Position numbers and translations under genes: made by a program
NCBI RefSeq assembly: GCF_004349105.1
Contig: NZ_SMLB01000039.1
Location: 1-56,560 of the forward strand
Origin: Jiangella aurantiaca
Lineage (GTDB): Bacteria > Actinomycetota > Actinomycetes > Jiangellales > Jiangellaceae
DNA length: 56,560 nucleotides
Direction of reading: 5' to 3'
The notes under the pieces: generated by a model
Told to the model about the DNA's origin: nothing
The model's input: the letters and a program-made list of their open reading frames with translations, nothing else
Database searches by the model: none
Part shown: in pieces, positions 55,316 to 56,560 of the stretch
Layout: each line of letters begins with the position of its first letter
How positions within the stretch are numbered: position 1 is the first letter of the stretch

Positions 55316-56560
55316 CTAGGACGCGCCGCCGGGGAGCGGGGCGTTGACGATCCACGGCCACGGGTCGGTGTGCTGGCCGTCGAGGCGCACCTCGAAGTGC
55401 AGGTGCGGCCCGGTGGAGTAGCCGGTCGAGCCGATGTTGCCGATGTACTGGCCCTTCTCGACCCGCTGGCCGGGCACCACGATGAGGTCGGACTGGTGGG
55501 CGTACATCGTGGTGAGCCGCTGGCCGTTCACCACGCCGTGGTCGACGATCACCATGTTGCCGTAGGCGTCGTTCCACCGCGCATCGACGACGGTGCCGGC
55601 GTCGGCGGCGTAGATGCGGCCGTCGCCGCGGCCGAAGTCGAGGCCGGTGTGCATCTTCACGTAGCCGAGGATCGGGTGCAGCCGCTGGCCGTACTCCGAC
55701 GTCGTCGGGCCGGTGGCGGGCCGGATGAACGACCCGGTGCCGTAGCCGGGCCCGTAGTTCGCCGTGGCCAGCAGCTCGCCGACCTCGGTGGACTGCTGCA
55801 GCAGCTCCATGTACCGCTGGTAGTCCTGCAGCCGGGCGTCGGCGGCCGACTGCAGCGCCGCCTCGACCAGCGTCTGGGTGTTGTCGACGACCTGGCGGGC
55901 CGCGAGCGCCGCCGCCTCGGCCGTCTCGAGCGCCGCCAGCGACTGGCCGGCCTGGTCGGCCAGCGTCTCCAGCTGCAGCCGCTGGCCCTCCAGCCGGGCG
56001 TGCGCGTTGGCCAGCTCGGCCTGGGTGTTCGCCATCTCGCCGAGGGCGCCGTCGGCTGTGCGCAGCAGCGTCCGCATGCCCATGTATCGGGAGGCGAGGT
56101 CGTCGGGCGTCTCGGCGCCGAGGACGACGCCCATCGCGGCGAGGTTGTTGCCCTGGTAGGCCTCGCGGGCGATGGTGCCGATGGTGTTGCGGGTGGCGTC
56201 GGCGCGGGCGTCGAGCTCGTCGATCTCGCGCTGCGTGCGTGCGACCGACTCGGTGGCGATCTTCAGCTGCTGCCGGGCGTGGACGTCGTTGGCGCGGGCG
56301 TCGTCGGCGGCCGCGGAGGCGGTGGCGAACACCTCCTGCGCCGAGCTGAGGTCGGCCATCACCTGCGCGAGCAGCCGCTGCGCCTCGGCGACGGCGACCG
56401 TCTGGGCGCCCTGCAGCCCCTGCGCGTAGGCGCTCTCGGGATCGGTGGGCGCCGGGGGCGTCTCGACCGGTGGCGGCGGGACGGTGCCCGGCGGCACGTC
56501 GTCGGGCGGGACGTCTGTGGGCGCGCCGTCGGTGGGCGGGTGGACCGGCTGCTGGGTGGC
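55316..56560 (-). CDS. M23 peptidoglycan endopeptidase with coiled-coil N-domain, 5' partial
   Basis: The frame is open to the window edge, so the N-terminus and any signal peptide are outside. Visible are 414 residues: a Pro/Thr-rich linker (PPPPVETPPAPTDPES), a coiled coil of about 220 residues (AVAEAQRLLAQVMADLSSAQ through ARLEGQRLQLETLADQAGQS), and a LytM domain. Zinc ligands and catalytic residues appear in KMHTGLDFGRGDGRIYAADA and STGPHLHFEVRLDG. The layout matches EnvC/RipA-like cell-wall hydrolases or their activators, acting outside the membrane at division. TAG at 55316 ends the protein cleanly. Confidence 0.9.
   Translation of the reverse strand, partial: ATQQPVHPPTDGAPTDVPPDDVPPGTVPPPPVETPPAPTDPESAYAQGLQGAQTVAVAEAQRLLAQVMADLSSAQEVFATASAAADDARANDVHARQQLKIATESVARTQREIDELDARADATRNTIGTIAREAYQGNNLAAMGVVLGAETPDDLASRYMGMRTLLRTADGALGEMANTQAELANAHARLEGQRLQLETLADQAGQSLAALETAEAAALAARQVVDNTQTLVEAALQSAADARLQDYQRYMELLQQSTEVGELLATANYGPGYGTGSFIRPATGPTTSEYGQRLHPILGYVKMHTGLDFGRGDGRIYAADAGTVVDARWNDAYGNMVIVDHGVVNGQRLTTMYAHQSDLIVVPGQRVEKGQYIGNIGSTGYSTGPHLHFEVRLDGQHTDPWPWIVNAPLPGGAS

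Overview
The window is 56.6 kb of very GC-rich DNA with strong G/C third-position bias, many GTG starts, 4-base ATGA/GTGA gene overlaps, and family content typical of high-GC Actinomycetota: an ECF42-type sigma factor with a YCII partner, Ku, an F420-type LLM oxidoreductase, DUF5703, an XRE/NB-ARC/TPR regulator and NarL-type two-component pairs. I infer a soil-type actinomycete and cannot place the genus from sequence alone. I saw no rRNA, tRNA, CRISPR array, prophage or intact transposase.

Layout. 1-8.8 kb: end of a secreted S15 X-Pro peptidase, a secreted purple-acid-phosphatase-like enzyme, a lipoprotein, an epoxide hydrolase, a flavodoxin-like reductase, Ku, a DHFR-like protein and a pentapeptide-repeat protein. 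8.8-9.7 kb: a transposase-less element with terminal inverted repeats, then a frameshifted lipoprotein gene. 9.7-17.7 kb: sigma/YCII pair, XRE-cupin regulator divergent from azlCD, two RNA methyltransferase genes, a LysE exporter, a GNAT and a KhtTU-like antiporter whose C-terminus carries a UBP-type zinc finger. 17.7-19.8 kb: an auxiliary-type methionyl-tRNA synthetase behind a Met-Met leader peptide and six mutually exclusive RNA segments, divergent from a 27-residue peptide gene with its own promoter and strong terminator. 19.9-21.8 kb: a HAD 5'-nucleotidase between remnants of an SDR and a rhodanese. 21.8-27 kb: a carbohydrate/polyol ABC uptake and dehydrogenase operon facing its SorC regulator across paired operators.

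27-38 kb: a secreted EEP-family hydrolase, a large STAND regulator, a Tat-exported protein, an ArsR-like regulator beside a decayed paralogue, a GH1 beta-glucosidase and a two-component system. 38-42.4 kb: an MMPL exporter and an unusually compact cytochrome bd-like pair. 42.4-43.9 kb: small conserved proteins and a GNAT. 43.9-44.7 kb: a second transposase-less element of the same family, flanked by an 8-bp direct repeat. 44.7-50.5 kb: a second two-component system divergent from an ABC exporter, plus an M20 peptidase. 50.7-56.6 kb: DUF5703, an aldo/keto reductase with an altered catalytic residue, an LLM oxidoreductase, UppP, a decayed aminoglycoside-phosphotransferase-like gene, a long palindrome and the 3' part of an M23 endopeptidase gene.

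The most interesting item is the methionyl-tRNA synthetase leader (19204-19355). It is a complete, internally consistent ribosome-mediated attenuator in which stalling at Met-Met codons would release the Shine-Dalgarno sequence of the synthetase gene. Next are the 27-residue peptide gene, the zinc-finger antiporter fusion, the compact CydAB, and the pair of ISL3-like miniature elements. Several genes also share a TANNNT box 6-8 nt before a start codon that lacks a Shine-Dalgarno sequence, which suggests leaderless transcripts.
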